DNA of 15,312 nt from DAORHV01 sp964434575 (lineage in GTDB: Bacteria; Patescibacteriota; Gracilibacteria; Peribacterales; Peribacteraceae): NCBI GenBank assembly GCA_964434575.1, contig CAYSWB010000029.1, positions 1-15,312 on the forward strand, in the 5' to 3' direction. Every line of letters begins with the position of its first letter. Position 1 is the first letter of the stretch. Below the pieces are notes generated by a model. That model ran no database searches. It worked only from the letters and a program-made list of their open reading frames with translations, and was not told where the DNA came from. The position numbers were made by a program, and so were the translations under genes. Shown piece after piece: positions 1-7,701 of the stretch.

Positions 1-95
1 GCCGTCTGGCCTACGCTCCACGCGCCTCGTACTCCTAAATTTCTTCGAAATTTTTCACGGAGTACTTCGGCGGGAGCGTAACGGCACCGGCCAGA
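1..95. repeat. Long imperfect palindrome (hairpin of about 90 nt)
   Basis: Nested complementary arms are visible: TCTGGCC (5-11) with GGCCAGA (89-95); TACGCTCC (12-19) with GGAGCGTA (73-80); CGCC (23-26) with GGCG (69-72); GTACTCC (29-35) with GGAGTAC (59-65); AAATTTC (37-43) with GAAATTT (47-53), closing on a TTC loop. GCCGT (1-5) can also pair with ACGGC (81-85), competing with the outermost arm. Roughly 33 pairs are possible. There is no T-tract after it, so a plain intrinsic terminator is not obvious. It could be a REP/BIME-like or MITE-like unit. It touches the window edge and may be incomplete. Confidence 0.6.
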
Positions 96-282
96 TGCGC
101 GACACTGCCCGCCGTGTCCAACAACCAGACAAGAACGAAGGGCATGTGGCGAGATTCAGGACTTCGGGGAAGTGCTCAAGCCACCAAGGGGTGGTGCGCA
201 ATGAGCTCGGGGGTGTGCGGTCTGCGCGCCGGAGCGATCACGCGGAGAGCGCGCGTGGTGGCCCATTGCGCGCGCTTTCTTG

Positions 283-313
283 GCCACTTCTTTGTCGCGC
301 ACAAAGAAGTGGC
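283..313. repeat. Perfect 13-bp inverted repeat
   Basis: GCCACTTCTTTGT (283-295) and ACAAAGAAGTGGC (301-313) are exact reverse complements separated by CGCGC. It would form a stable hairpin on either strand. No run of T follows on either strand, so it is not a textbook terminator. It lies about 90 bases before purA. It may be a dispersed palindromic repeat or a bidirectional transcription-end element. Confidence 0.8.
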
Positions 314-367
314 AGAAGAAACTCACGGGAACATTGGGGGCATCAATCATCGCCGCAACGAGTGACC

Positions 368-396
368 TTGGAGTCTTCGGCGTCCTTTTGTATGCT
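368..396 (+). promoter_or_regulatory. Candidate purA promoter, leaderless geometry
   Basis: TTGGAG (368-373), a 17-base spacer and TATGCT (391-396) resemble a sigma-70 -35/-10 pair (only the TTG of the -35 matches consensus). The six bases CCGTTC separate the -10 from ATG at 403, so the expected +1 falls on the start codon itself. No Shine-Dalgarno sequence is present before this ATG, which fits a leaderless message. Confidence 0.5.
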
Positions 397-402
397 CCGT
401 TC

Positions 403-1644
403 ATGGAAAAGCTCCTCAACGACCTAGGTCCCGTCTGCGCCGTCATCGGCGCCCAGTGGGGCGACGAAGGAAAGGGAAAGGTGATCGATATTCTGGCCGG
501 ACACTACGACGTCATCGCCCGCGCCTGCGGAGGCGCAAACGCCGGACACACCATCGTGGTGGGCGGTAAGAAGCACGTGTTCCACCTGCTGCCGGCCGGA
601 TGCCTGCATGAAGGAAAGCCCGTCGTGCTCGGCGCCGGCATGGTGATCCATTTGCCCACCCTGCTGCAGGAAATCGACACGCTCAAGCAGGCCGGCATCC
701 ATATTCTGGACCGCCTGCACTTGTCGGGCAGCGCGCATGTCGTGTTCGACTTCCACAAGCTCATCGACGGCGCGATGGAGGAACGCCGCGGCGACGACAA
801 GATCGGCACCACCAAGCGCGGCATCGGCCCGGCGTACATGGACAAAGCCGCTCGCAGCGGCGTGCGCCTGAACGCGCTGCGCCGTTTAGACGAGCGCGGA
901 CTGAAGGACATGCTGGAGGCCAAGGCCAAGGAGCTGAAAGCGATGTACGGCGTGGCCGTGGACGTGAAACTGGAAGCCGAGCAGATGCACGCCGCCGCCG
1001 CACTGCTGCATAACCGCATCGTGGACGCACCGCAGTTCCTGTCGGCCATGCTCCAGTCCAAGCGCTCCATTTTGGTCGAAGGCGCACAGGCAACCCTGCT
1101 CGATATCGACCACGGCACGTACCCGTTCGTCACCAGCAGCTCCACCACCGTGGCCGGAGCGCTGCAGGGACTGGGGCTGCCGCCCAGCGCGCTGACAGGC
1201 AGCGTGGGCGTGGCCAAGGCGTACTGCACCCGCGTGGGTTCGGGCGCGTTTCTTACCGAAGCCGAAGAAGCGACAGGCAACCGCCTGCGCGAGCGGGGAG
1301 GGGAGTACGGCGCCACCACCGGCCGTCCGCGCCGCTGCGGCTGGTTGGACATCTCGGACCTGCGCTACGCCGCCATGCTCAACGGCTTTACGTGCTGGAA
1401 CATCACCAAGCTCGACGTGCTGGACGACGAGGACCAGGTGCCGGTGGCGATGGGCAAAACCAGCGACGAGCAGCCTGCCTACGAAAACCTGCAGGGTTGG
1501 AAATCCTCCACCTTCCGCCTGCAGCAGGAAAAAGAGCTGCCGGAGGAGGCGAAGAAGTACATCGATTTCATCGAGACGCAGACATCCGTACCCGTACGTC
1601 TGATCGGCACCGGACCCGGCCGCGAGGACATGATCGTGCGGTAG
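403..1644 (+). CDS. purA: Adenylosuccinate synthetase
   Basis: Cytosolic enzyme that joins aspartate to IMP using GTP, the first committed step from IMP to AMP. The 413-residue product is near the usual length of about 430. It shows the signature QWGDEGKGK (18-26), with the expected catalytic Asp21, and NAGHT with His49. It also has GTTKRGIGPAY (135-145), EGAQATLLDIDHGTYPF (226-242), ATTGRPRRCGWLD (304-316) and the guanine-recognition TKLDVLD segment (335-341). ATG 403 is chosen because the family alignment begins there; the frame stays open to a TTG at 280, but that extension would read through a palindrome. There is no ribosome binding site; a -10-like box ends six bases upstream. A glycosyltransferase follows after 36 bases. 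Identification is firm. Confidence 0.97.
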   Translation: MEKLLNDLGPVCAVIGAQWGDEGKGKVIDILAGHYDVIARACGGANAGHTIVVGGKKHVFHLLPAGCLHEGKPVVLGAGMVIHLPTLLQEIDTLKQAGIHILDRLHLSGSAHVVFDFHKLIDGAMEERRGDDKIGTTKRGIGPAYMDKAARSGVRLNALRRLDERGLKDMLEAKAKELKAMYGVAVDVKLEAEQMHAAAALLHNRIVDAPQFLSAMLQSKRSILVEGAQATLLDIDHGTYPFVTSSSTTVAGALQGLGLPPSALTGSVGVAKAYCTRVGSGAFLTEAEEATGNRLRERGGEYGATTGRPRRCGWLDISDLRYAAMLNGFTCWNITKLDVLDDEDQVPVAMGKTSDEQPAYENLQGWKSSTFRLQQEKELPEEAKKYIDFIETQTSVPVRLIGTGPGREDMIVR

Positions 1645-1680
1645 CCGCCAAGCGGCAATTCGGGTACCGTCGGGAGTGCT

Positions 1681-2406
1681 TTGACGTTCTTCAGACGCCT
1701 CCTGAACCGGCCGGCCGCTCCGCCAGCGCGCGTGCCCCGCGACAGCCCTCTGACGGTGGTGCTCACCAACTGGAAGCGCCCCGAAAACATGCGCAGGATC
1801 TTGGACGCCCTGGACGTCCAAACCGTCCGTCCGGCGATTTTTCTTTGGAACAACGGCGAGCCGTTCGATGACCCGCGCATCGACTGGAACGTGCGGTCGT
1901 CATGGAACGCGGCCTGTTGGCCGCGCTGGTTCCTGGCCGGACTGACCGGCAGCGAGTTCACCGGCGTGATGGACGACGACCTGCTGCCGGCGGACGACCG
2001 GGTCTTCGAGGACCTGCTATGCGCACTGAAAGGGGCTCCGCCGAAGACCGTCACCGGCGCGTTCGGGATCAAACTGGACCCCGCCAAGGAGTACCTGCAG
2101 GGCTTGCACATGACATCGCAACCGGGCGGCGACCTGGCGACCGACGTGGCGAAGGGCCGCTTCGCATTCCTGCGCACCGCCGACCTGGCGCACGTCGCGC
2201 TGCAGCCGTCGAACGGACGCGACACGCTGATCTGCGACGATATCATCGTGTGCGGCACGCTGGCCGGTGGACGCCCCGGCCGCCACGTCCTGGCATCCGT
2301 CCTTGCGGGCCGCCTGACCGAACTGCCGTGCGAGCACGCGCTGTGCAAGCAGCCCGACCATTTCGCCCACCGCGAATCGGCGCGGCGACGCTGCTTCTCG
2401 TGCTGA
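1681..2406 (+). CDS. Small GT-A fold (GT2-like) glycosyltransferase
   Basis: A 241-residue protein starting at TTG 1681, the only start near the beginning of the conserved region, with GGGAG four bases upstream as a short-spaced Shine-Dalgarno. The N-terminal segment LTVVLTNWKRPENMRRIL (24-41) followed by a strand ending in WNN (56-58) is the usual nucleotide-sugar entry of GT2-type enzymes. MDDDLLP (97-103) supplies the metal-binding DxD motif, and DTLICDDIIVCG (181-192) could hold the catalytic acid. There are no membrane spans, so it is probably cytosolic or peripheral. Its stop TGA (2404-2406) shares its final A with the ATG of the next gene, indicating translational coupling. Donor and acceptor cannot be told from sequence. 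Surface glycan synthesis is inferred from the neighbour. Confidence 0.72.
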   Translation: MTFFRRLLNRPAAPPARVPRDSPLTVVLTNWKRPENMRRILDALDVQTVRPAIFLWNNGEPFDDPRIDWNVRSSWNAACWPRWFLAGLTGSEFTGVMDDDLLPADDRVFEDLLCALKGAPPKTVTGAFGIKLDPAKEYLQGLHMTSQPGGDLATDVAKGRFAFLRTADLAHVALQPSNGRDTLICDDIIVCGTLAGGRPGRHVLASVLAGRLTELPCEHALCKQPDHFAHRESARRRCFSC

Positions 2407-3383
2407 TGCTCCCGCTCTTCTTGCGCCGCCGGCGCCCGCGGCTGCTGGTCACGCACGCGTGGCTGCGCGGCAACCTCGGCGACCTGTGCATATGCGAGCA
2501 GCTGGTCCGCGGACTGCGCGAGCGGGTTCCCGGGGCCCGGATCGACTTGGTATCCGTTCCGGCGGGCGACTGGCGTGGCGGATCCCACCTGCGCGGCTTG
2601 TGCGATTCCTACGGCGAGCACGGATTCGACACCGATCTCTCGGACGTGTTCCGCGAGTTCGACGCGGTCATCGTCGCGCCCGGCGGCGGACTGCAATCTC
2701 CGGACGACGCTCGCGGCGCGGCCATGCTGCGCGACGCAGCCGCATGCGCGGCCATGGGCATCCGTCACGCGTTTGCAGGTCATTCGCTGCATCCGTCATT
2801 CGACACCTCGCAGGCCGCCAAGAGCTTCTTTGTGGCGCGCGAACCGGAAAGCCACGCCCTGCTGCTGCGACGTGGGCACCGCGTCGCGCGTTCGGCCGAC
2901 CCAGCCTGGCTGCGGCCCATGCCCGCCCGCGCAAGCCAACGGTCTGGCACGCTGCTGTTCCTGCGGCACAACCACGTCCACAACGCGCGCTTGGAACGCA
3001 ACGAGCTGACGCTGGACGGAAAGATGATGAGGCTCCATGCGGAACCACTGACGCTGGCCAGCTCGGACCCGCGACGCGACGGGCACACGCTTCGCCGGCT
3101 GGCCTCGGAGTGGGGAATCGCGTACGAGCCCAGCGAAACGCTGGAACACCTCCTGGCGCTCATCAACCGCTCGGCGCACGTGATCGGCGACCGGTACCAT
3201 CCGGTGATCTTCGCGCGCATGCTCGGCGTGCCGGCTACCTATGTCCGCCAGGACCACAGCCTGCGCGACCTGGGGCTGCAGACCATGCTGGACGGCCATA
3301 CGGTAGCGGAGTTGCAACGCATGGCGGTGCACGGCCTGGACGAACTGTGCGCGTTCGTCACCGGACGTTCGCTCTACCGTTAA
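2406..3383 (+). CDS. Polysaccharide pyruvyl transferase-like protein
   Basis: A 325-residue protein resembling the polysaccharide pyruvyl transferase family (PF04230, CsaB/WcaK type), which transfers pyruvate from phosphoenolpyruvate to surface sugars as a ketal. Visible landmarks are RGNLGD (21-26), APGGG (91-95), FAGHSL (123-128), VAREPES (143-149), ADPAWL (164-169) and GDRYHPVIFARMLGVPA (261-277), in the order typical of this GT-B-like fold. ATG 2406 overlaps the previous stop by one base. The frame is open further upstream, but that stretch overlaps the glycosyltransferase and is not coding. The N-terminus is Arg-rich (7-12) rather than a signal peptide, so it is probably cytosolic. The pair likely builds and modifies a wall-linked polymer. 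Family is fairly sure, substrate unknown. Confidence 0.8.
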   Translation: MLPLFLRRRRPRLLVTHAWLRGNLGDLCICEQLVRGLRERVPGARIDLVSVPAGDWRGGSHLRGLCDSYGEHGFDTDLSDVFREFDAVIVAPGGGLQSPDDARGAAMLRDAAACAAMGIRHAFAGHSLHPSFDTSQAAKSFFVAREPESHALLLRRGHRVARSADPAWLRPMPARASQRSGTLLFLRHNHVHNARLERNELTLDGKMMRLHAEPLTLASSDPRRDGHTLRRLASEWGIAYEPSETLEHLLALINRSAHVIGDRYHPVIFARMLGVPATYVRQDHSLRDLGLQTMLDGHTVAELQRMAVHGLDELCAFVTGRSLYR

Positions 3384-3402
3384 TCCAGCCTGAATCCGTC
3401 CG

Positions 3403-3411
3403 TGGTAAACT
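3403..3411 (+). promoter_or_regulatory. Extended -10 promoter for the PBP gene
   Basis: TGG followed by TAAACT (hexamer 3406-3411) is an extended -10 element. Six bases, GCCCCG, separate it from GTG 3418, so the predicted transcription start coincides with the GTG start codon. No good -35 is visible at 16-18 bases. It lies in the 34-base gap after the pyruvyl transferase gene, so the PBP gene may have its own leaderless transcript besides read-through. Confidence 0.5.
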
Positions 3412-3417
3412 GCCCCG

Positions 3418-5988
3418 GTGCCGCTGACACGATACACATCGACGGTGTCGGAAACGCAGAAGAAGCGCTCGTTTGAAATGCGCATTTTCTTCCTCCACGG
3501 CCTGCTGCTCTGCGCGTGCGCCATCATCGTCGCGCGCCTCATCGATCTGCAGATCATTCAAGGCGCGACGTACCACCAGATCGCTCAGGCCCAACAATAC
3601 GGCGGCGTGGTTCTGCCGGCCAAGCGCGGCGAAATCCTCTCCCGCAACAGCAAAACCGGCGAGACGAGCATCCTGGCCACGAACACGACGCTGGACCTGC
3701 TGTACATCGACCCGCTCACGCTCTGCAATGACCGCGCCTGCGTCTCGACGTCGGAATACGCCGCCATCGCAGACGCGCTGGCTGATTTGCTGGTCACCGC
3801 CGATTTCGACCGCGAATGCAGGGCCGGCAAACCGTCGTGTCCCGACGAACTGATCTCGCTGTACGAGGACGCATTCGACCCGATGAAAAAACCCATGGCC
3901 ACGCTCAGCGGTGCGGTCATCGACGCGCCGGCCATGTCGGGCGGCATCGTGCTGAAAGACCAGGCCTACATCCCGGACGTCACCGAAGTCCGCCGCCGAT
4001 TCGCCCGCGACGTGGAGGAGCGTATTCGCCAGACGCGCGTGACGTTCGCGCCGCTGCTGTACAGCGCGAACAAGATGCAGTTGGTCCAAGTGGCGCAGCT
4101 CAGCATCGCCGGCGTGTACGTGAACGAGGCCGATTCGTTGATTTACGCAAACCCCGAGCTCATCAACCAAAACGACATCTCGGCCATCTCGCGCCAGCTG
4201 TCGCCCATCTTGCTGCAGGACCCGGCCGTGCTGAAGCAGCGCATGATCCGCCGACCGCTGCGCTACGTCCCCATCATGGGACGACTGCCGCCCATGCTAT
4301 CGATGAAACTCAAGGAGCTGAAACGCAAATCCGACGAGGATACCGACGCCAAGATCGCGGCGCTGCCGAAGGAGACCCGCAGCAAGCTGGCTCAGGGGGT
4401 CTTGGACCCGTTCCGTGCGGTTGCGCTGATTCCGGAGCACTGGCGTTTTTATCCGGACACGCAGATCGCATCGCACCTCACCGGGTTCATCAACGCGCAG
4501 CAAGAGCCGCAATACGGCATCGAACGCACGTTCGACTCCACGCTGAAAGGCCAGGAAGGACTCATCGCGTCGGTCAGCGACCCCTTCGGCGGGCAGATCG
4601 TGTCATCGGACCAGAAGTTCATCGACCCGCGCGACGGCAGCACCATCGTACTGACCATCGACCGGTTCGTGCAGAGCCGGGTGGAATCGTTGCTGGCTTC
4701 CATGGTCAGCAAGATCGACGCCGAGAGCGGTCAGGCGATCGTCATGGACCCGTACACCGGCCGCATCATCGCGCTGGCCAACGCGCCGCTGTTCGACAAC
4801 AACGCGTATGCGTCCGTGTACGACAAGGAGACGGTGTACATCGACCCGGCCAAGGAGCCCGGCATCGTCATCGAGATCTTCGATCCGGTCGACAACAGCC
4901 GCGTGCTCAAGGCGTACCGAGAGGACATCACCATGGAAGGCCGCAAAAAGCTGTCGGCCGAGACGCAGGCCAAGCTCGGCGAGCTGGAGCAGCTCTACGA
5001 CCTGCGCAAACTCACGCGCTACTACTATTACATCGGCGACAACAACCGCCGCGAAGTGTTCCCGACGGACAGGCCGCACGTGTGGCTGAAGTACAAGAAC
5101 AACATCGGCGTCGGCTCGTACGTGAACCGCGCGGTGCAGGAGATCTACGAACCGGGATCGGTCATGAAACCCATCGCCATGGCCATCGCCATCGACCAGG
5201 GCGAAGTGGTGCCCGGCGACATCTACGACGACACCGGCCCGGTGAAGGTGGACGTGTTCACCATCAAGAACGCGTTGAACGCCTACTACGGGAAGGTGAC
5301 GATGGTGGACTGCCTGGATTTCTCGATCAACACCTGCATGACGAGCATCGGCAAGAAGCTCGGCCGCAAATTGTTCCATTCGGCGCTGTCGCGGTTCGGT
5401 TTCGGCAACGTTACGGGCATCGAGCTGGATAACGAGCTACCCGGCGTGTTGAAGAGCTGGCGCGAATGGAACGACGCGCTGGTGCTGACGGCCTCGTACG
5501 GCCAGGGCATCTCGGTGACGCCGGTGCAAATGGTGACCGCATTCAGCGCGCTGGCCAACGGCGGCAAGCTGATGAAACCCACGATCATCGACGAAATCCG
5601 CCACGCCGACGGCACGGTGGACAAGCGCACGCCCACGGTCGTCGGACAGGTGATCAAGCCCGAGACGGCCGCAACGGTCACGGCCATGCTGGTAAGCGGC
5701 ACCAAGAACGGCTTCGCCAAGGCCGGCAACGTGCTGGGGTACCGCATCGCCGGCAAAACCGGAACGTCGCAGATCGCCGGACCGGGCGGCAAGTACGAAA
5801 CCGGCACCGGCTCGACCATCGCCACGTACGCCGGCTACGCGCCCATCGACCATCCCAAGTTCGTCATCCTCATCAAGCTCGACCGCCCCAAGAAAGACGA
5901 CTTCGGTTCCAAGTCCGCCGCGCCGCTGTTCAAAGACATCGCCAGCTTCCTGTTCGAGTACTACGGCATTCCGCCGGACGAGAAATAA
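3418..5988 (+). CDS. Class B penicillin-binding protein (D,D-transpeptidase, FtsI/PBP2 type)
   Basis: An 856-residue membrane-anchored transpeptidase that crosslinks peptidoglycan outside the membrane. A short cytoplasmic tail precedes one membrane span (about 22-42). KRGEILSRN (69-77) is the class B dimerisation motif, and HLTGFINAQQEPQYGIE (353-369) is its far end. The catalytic domain has SVMK (Ser581, Lys584), SIN (636-638) and KTGT (780-783). Usual class B enzymes have 550-750 residues. The excess comes from a long stretch between residues 78 and 345 and an insertion of about 105 residues (463-568) between ANAPLFDNNAY and YVNRAVQEIYEPGSVMKP, segments that are nearly adjacent in typical members. 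GTG 3418 is favoured by the promoter geometry; GTG 3445 and ATG 3478 are in-frame alternatives. No PASTA repeats are seen. Family is sure; the divisome versus elongasome role is not. Confidence 0.92.
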   Translation: MPLTRYTSTVSETQKKRSFEMRIFFLHGLLLCACAIIVARLIDLQIIQGATYHQIAQAQQYGGVVLPAKRGEILSRNSKTGETSILATNTTLDLLYIDPLTLCNDRACVSTSEYAAIADALADLLVTADFDRECRAGKPSCPDELISLYEDAFDPMKKPMATLSGAVIDAPAMSGGIVLKDQAYIPDVTEVRRRFARDVEERIRQTRVTFAPLLYSANKMQLVQVAQLSIAGVYVNEADSLIYANPELINQNDISAISRQLSPILLQDPAVLKQRMIRRPLRYVPIMGRLPPMLSMKLKELKRKSDEDTDAKIAALPKETRSKLAQGVLDPFRAVALIPEHWRFYPDTQIASHLTGFINAQQEPQYGIERTFDSTLKGQEGLIASVSDPFGGQIVSSDQKFIDPRDGSTIVLTIDRFVQSRVESLLASMVSKIDAESGQAIVMDPYTGRIIALANAPLFDNNAYASVYDKETVYIDPAKEPGIVIEIFDPVDNSRVLKAYREDITMEGRKKLSAETQAKLGELEQLYDLRKLTRYYYYIGDNNRREVFPTDRPHVWLKYKNNIGVGSYVNRAVQEIYEPGSVMKPIAMAIAIDQGEVVPGDIYDDTGPVKVDVFTIKNALNAYYGKVTMVDCLDFSINTCMTSIGKKLGRKLFHSALSRFGFGNVTGIELDNELPGVLKSWREWNDALVLTASYGQGISVTPVQMVTAFSALANGGKLMKPTIIDEIRHADGTVDKRTPTVVGQVIKPETAATVTAMLVSGTKNGFAKAGNVLGYRIAGKTGTSQIAGPGGKYETGTGSTIATYAGYAPIDHPKFVILIKLDRPKKDDFGSKSAAPLFKDIASFLFEYYGIPPDEK

Positions 5989-5997
5989 AACGCTTAT

Positions 5998-6064
5998 GAA
6001 ACAGGGGAGACAGGTGAGACGGGGATTCCCCTGATTCTCCTGTCTCCCCTGACTCTTTTGTTTC
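5998..6064. terminator. Interrupted inverted repeat between convergent genes
   Basis: AGGGGAGACAGG (6003-6014) pairs perfectly with CCTGTCTCCCCT (6039-6050). GAAAC (5998-6002) and GTTTC (6060-6064) extend the symmetry, and GGGGATTCCCC (6021-6031) forms a small inner hairpin. It fills the 79-base gap between the PBP stop and the convergent transglutaminase-like gene, a natural place for a bidirectional terminator. There is no long T-tract. The 17-base stretch at 6049-6065 recurs with one mismatch at 7770-7786. Confidence 0.6.
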
Positions 6065-6067
6065 CGT

Positions 6068-7630
6068 TTATACCGGCCGCACGTTCGTCTCCAGCCACGT
6101 CTGCACCAGGCGGTTGAGTTCCTGGGTCTTCGGGTCGGTGAACCCGGAGGACATCAGCGAGTCGCGCAGCGCGGCGACGGTGACGATGTTGCGGGACACG
6201 GGCGGCGTCGCGCGCAGGGCGGTGAGGAACGCGTCCATGGCCGGCTCGATGGCCGGACGGTCGTTGGCCAAGAGCAGGAACTGGATGAGCGAGGCATGCA
6301 GGCCGAGGTTGCCCTGGTCGCGCGCGAGCTCCTCGCGGACGATGCGCACCACGCCGGCGTGGTCGGGCGGGTTGCGCTGCAGCAGGCCGTCCAGCTCGCC
6401 GTGGCGCAGCAGCAGGGCGACGTTGCCGTGGAGGGCGAAGCCGTTGCCGCCGGCCAGCACGTGCAGGTTCTGCACCTGTCCGGCGTCCATCGTGCGGATG
6501 GCGGAGGGGAGGGCGTTGCCGGCAGTGACGGAGGCGACCTGGTTGTAGAGGCGGGTGATGAGCTGCGCGTCGGTCTCGCCGGCGTTGGCGGTGGCCGTGA
6601 ACAATCCGGCCTGGCCGATCGGGGCGTTGTTGGCATCCACGATGCCGCGGGTGGTGACCATCTTCAGCACGCGCTGTCCGCCGGTACCCGGCTCGAACCA
6701 GCCGCTGAAGACGTGGCCGCCTTCGGCGCGCAGGCGGAAGGTGTTTTCCGGCGTGCGCTGGGCGACGTTGCTGCCGAGACCCACGTTGAACGCGGCTTTG
6801 CCCTGCATGCGGGCGATATGGGTGGCGAAGAACGCGAGGTCCTCGCAGTCGCCGGAGATCTTGCCGTTGGCGTTGTACGTCGTCATGAACTGCAGCGGCG
6901 GCGTCCAGCTGTCGGTGTCCTGGATATTGTTGAGGTTGAGGATGCGAGCCGGCGTGCCGGGGCTGTTCTCGGCGTACTCGAACATGGCCTGCAGGAACTT
7001 GTTCCAGCGGTCGTCGGTCGTCAGCTGCTCGGCGAGGAAGCGGGCGTAGCCTTCGGGCGTGCCGAAGCGCTCGGCGGTGTAGCGGAACTGCTGGCGGATG
7101 CCCTCCGGGGTCGCCGGGAACTCGCCGGCGCGCAGGTCCACCGGCGCCGGAGTAGCCGGGGTGAGCGGGAGCCTGGGAGCGGCCACCTGCGTCTTGGCCG
7201 CGGCCTGATCCTCGGCGTTCTCTTCCTTGATCATTTCCTGGCGAAGCGCCTCCAGTTTCGACAGCGTCTCGTTGAAGACCTTGTCGCGCTGCTGGTCCAG
7301 CTGCGCGCTCTCTTTACGGAAGCCATCAAGCATGCTCGACACTTCCTGATCGGGCTCCTCGCGGAACGCCTCTTCGGCCTCGGGGCGGGTGCGAACGGCA
7401 GGAGGAAGGGTGCGGCGCACGTCTTCCACCAGGCTGCCGCGCACACGGTTGAAGTCGCGGCCGAAGGTGTCGACGGTGGAACGCAGGCTGTCGCGATCAC
7501 GGCCTGTCAGGCGACCGAACAGGTTCCTGGCACGCTCTCCTAGGTTGGAGAACATGTCGCGGAACGGGCTGGTTTCGGGACCACGCGGTCCTTCGACATT
7601 CTGGGACAACAGACGGTGCTCGCGGAACAT
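6068..7630 (-). CDS. Transglutaminase-like (papain-fold) protein of unknown function
   Basis: A 520-residue protein with no signal peptide or membrane span, so apparently cytoplasmic. Residues 1-80 are polar and Arg-rich. Residues 82-146 are Glu/Lys/Gln-rich and likely helical or coiled coil, followed by an Ala/Pro linker (148-165). The central domain holds GDCEDLAFF (260-268) with Cys262 and GGHVFSGWFE (304-313) with His306, the pattern of the Cys and His in transglutaminase-like cysteine peptidases. A third catalytic acid is not evident. Residues about 375-510 look all-helical, possibly TPR-like. It starts at ATG 7630 behind a TATAAT box and lies downstream of glmS. It could be a protease, an amidase or a binding domain. 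The specific function is unknown to me. Confidence 0.72.
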   Translation of the reverse strand: MFREHRLLSQNVEGPRGPETSPFRDMFSNLGERARNLFGRLTGRDRDSLRSTVDTFGRDFNRVRGSLVEDVRRTLPPAVRTRPEAEEAFREEPDQEVSSMLDGFRKESAQLDQQRDKVFNETLSKLEALRQEMIKEENAEDQAAAKTQVAAPRLPLTPATPAPVDLRAGEFPATPEGIRQQFRYTAERFGTPEGYARFLAEQLTTDDRWNKFLQAMFEYAENSPGTPARILNLNNIQDTDSWTPPLQFMTTYNANGKISGDCEDLAFFATHIARMQGKAAFNVGLGSNVAQRTPENTFRLRAEGGHVFSGWFEPGTGGQRVLKMVTTRGIVDANNAPIGQAGLFTATANAGETDAQLITRLYNQVASVTAGNALPSAIRTMDAGQVQNLHVLAGGNGFALHGNVALLLRHGELDGLLQRNPPDHAGVVRIVREELARDQGNLGLHASLIQFLLLANDRPAIEPAMDAFLTALRATPPVSRNIVTVAALRDSLMSSGFTDPKTQELNRLVQTWLETNVRPV

Positions 7631-7656
7631 AGGGGTTTGGGTATGGGTTTCTCCTT

Positions 7657-7685
7657 ATTATAGCCGAAAACGAAGGTTTTTGGAA
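7657..7685 (-). promoter_or_regulatory. Promoter of the transglutaminase-like gene
   Basis: On the minus strand TTCCAA (7685-7680), a 17-base spacer and a perfect TATAAT (7662-7657) precede the gene. The predicted +1 is near 7650, giving a leader of about 20 bases. An AAGGAG directly follows the -10 box; it lies about 20 bases before ATG and mostly upstream of +1, so it probably does not serve as a ribosome binding site. Confidence 0.55.
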
Positions 7686-7701
7686 GCCGCCGGCGGCTTC
7701 G

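Larger units (their letters stand above)
1..402. other. Intergenic region upstream of purA, no convincing gene
   Basis: About 400 bases without a recognisable coding sequence. Short open frames exist on both strands, but they overlap each other, resemble no family I know and read straight through a perfect palindrome, so I treat them as spurious. The region holds a long imperfect palindrome at its left end, a 13-bp perfect inverted repeat at 283-313, and a candidate purA promoter at the right end. An upstream gene may end just outside the window. Confidence 0.6.

Noticed and set aside
1..95. Integron attC site
   Set aside because: The palindrome lacks clear GTTRRRY/RYYYAAC core boxes, and no integrase or cassette array is in view.
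156..446. Possible small gene upstream of purA on the minus strand
   Set aside because: It reads through the 13-bp palindrome and into the purA start, and no family resemblance supports it.
1479..2792. Minus-strand frame of 437 residues
   Set aside because: It is antisense to the end of purA, the glycosyltransferase and the pyruvyl transferase gene, all of which show family motifs. It has no motif of its own.
3816..5432. Second plus-strand frame of 538 residues inside the PBP gene
   Set aside because: An Arg/His-rich out-of-frame reading of the PBP gene with no recognisable domain.
7651..7656. AAGGAG as ribosome binding site of the transglutaminase-like gene
   Set aside because: It lies about 20 bases before ATG and directly after the TATAAT box, so it is mostly upstream of the transcription start.
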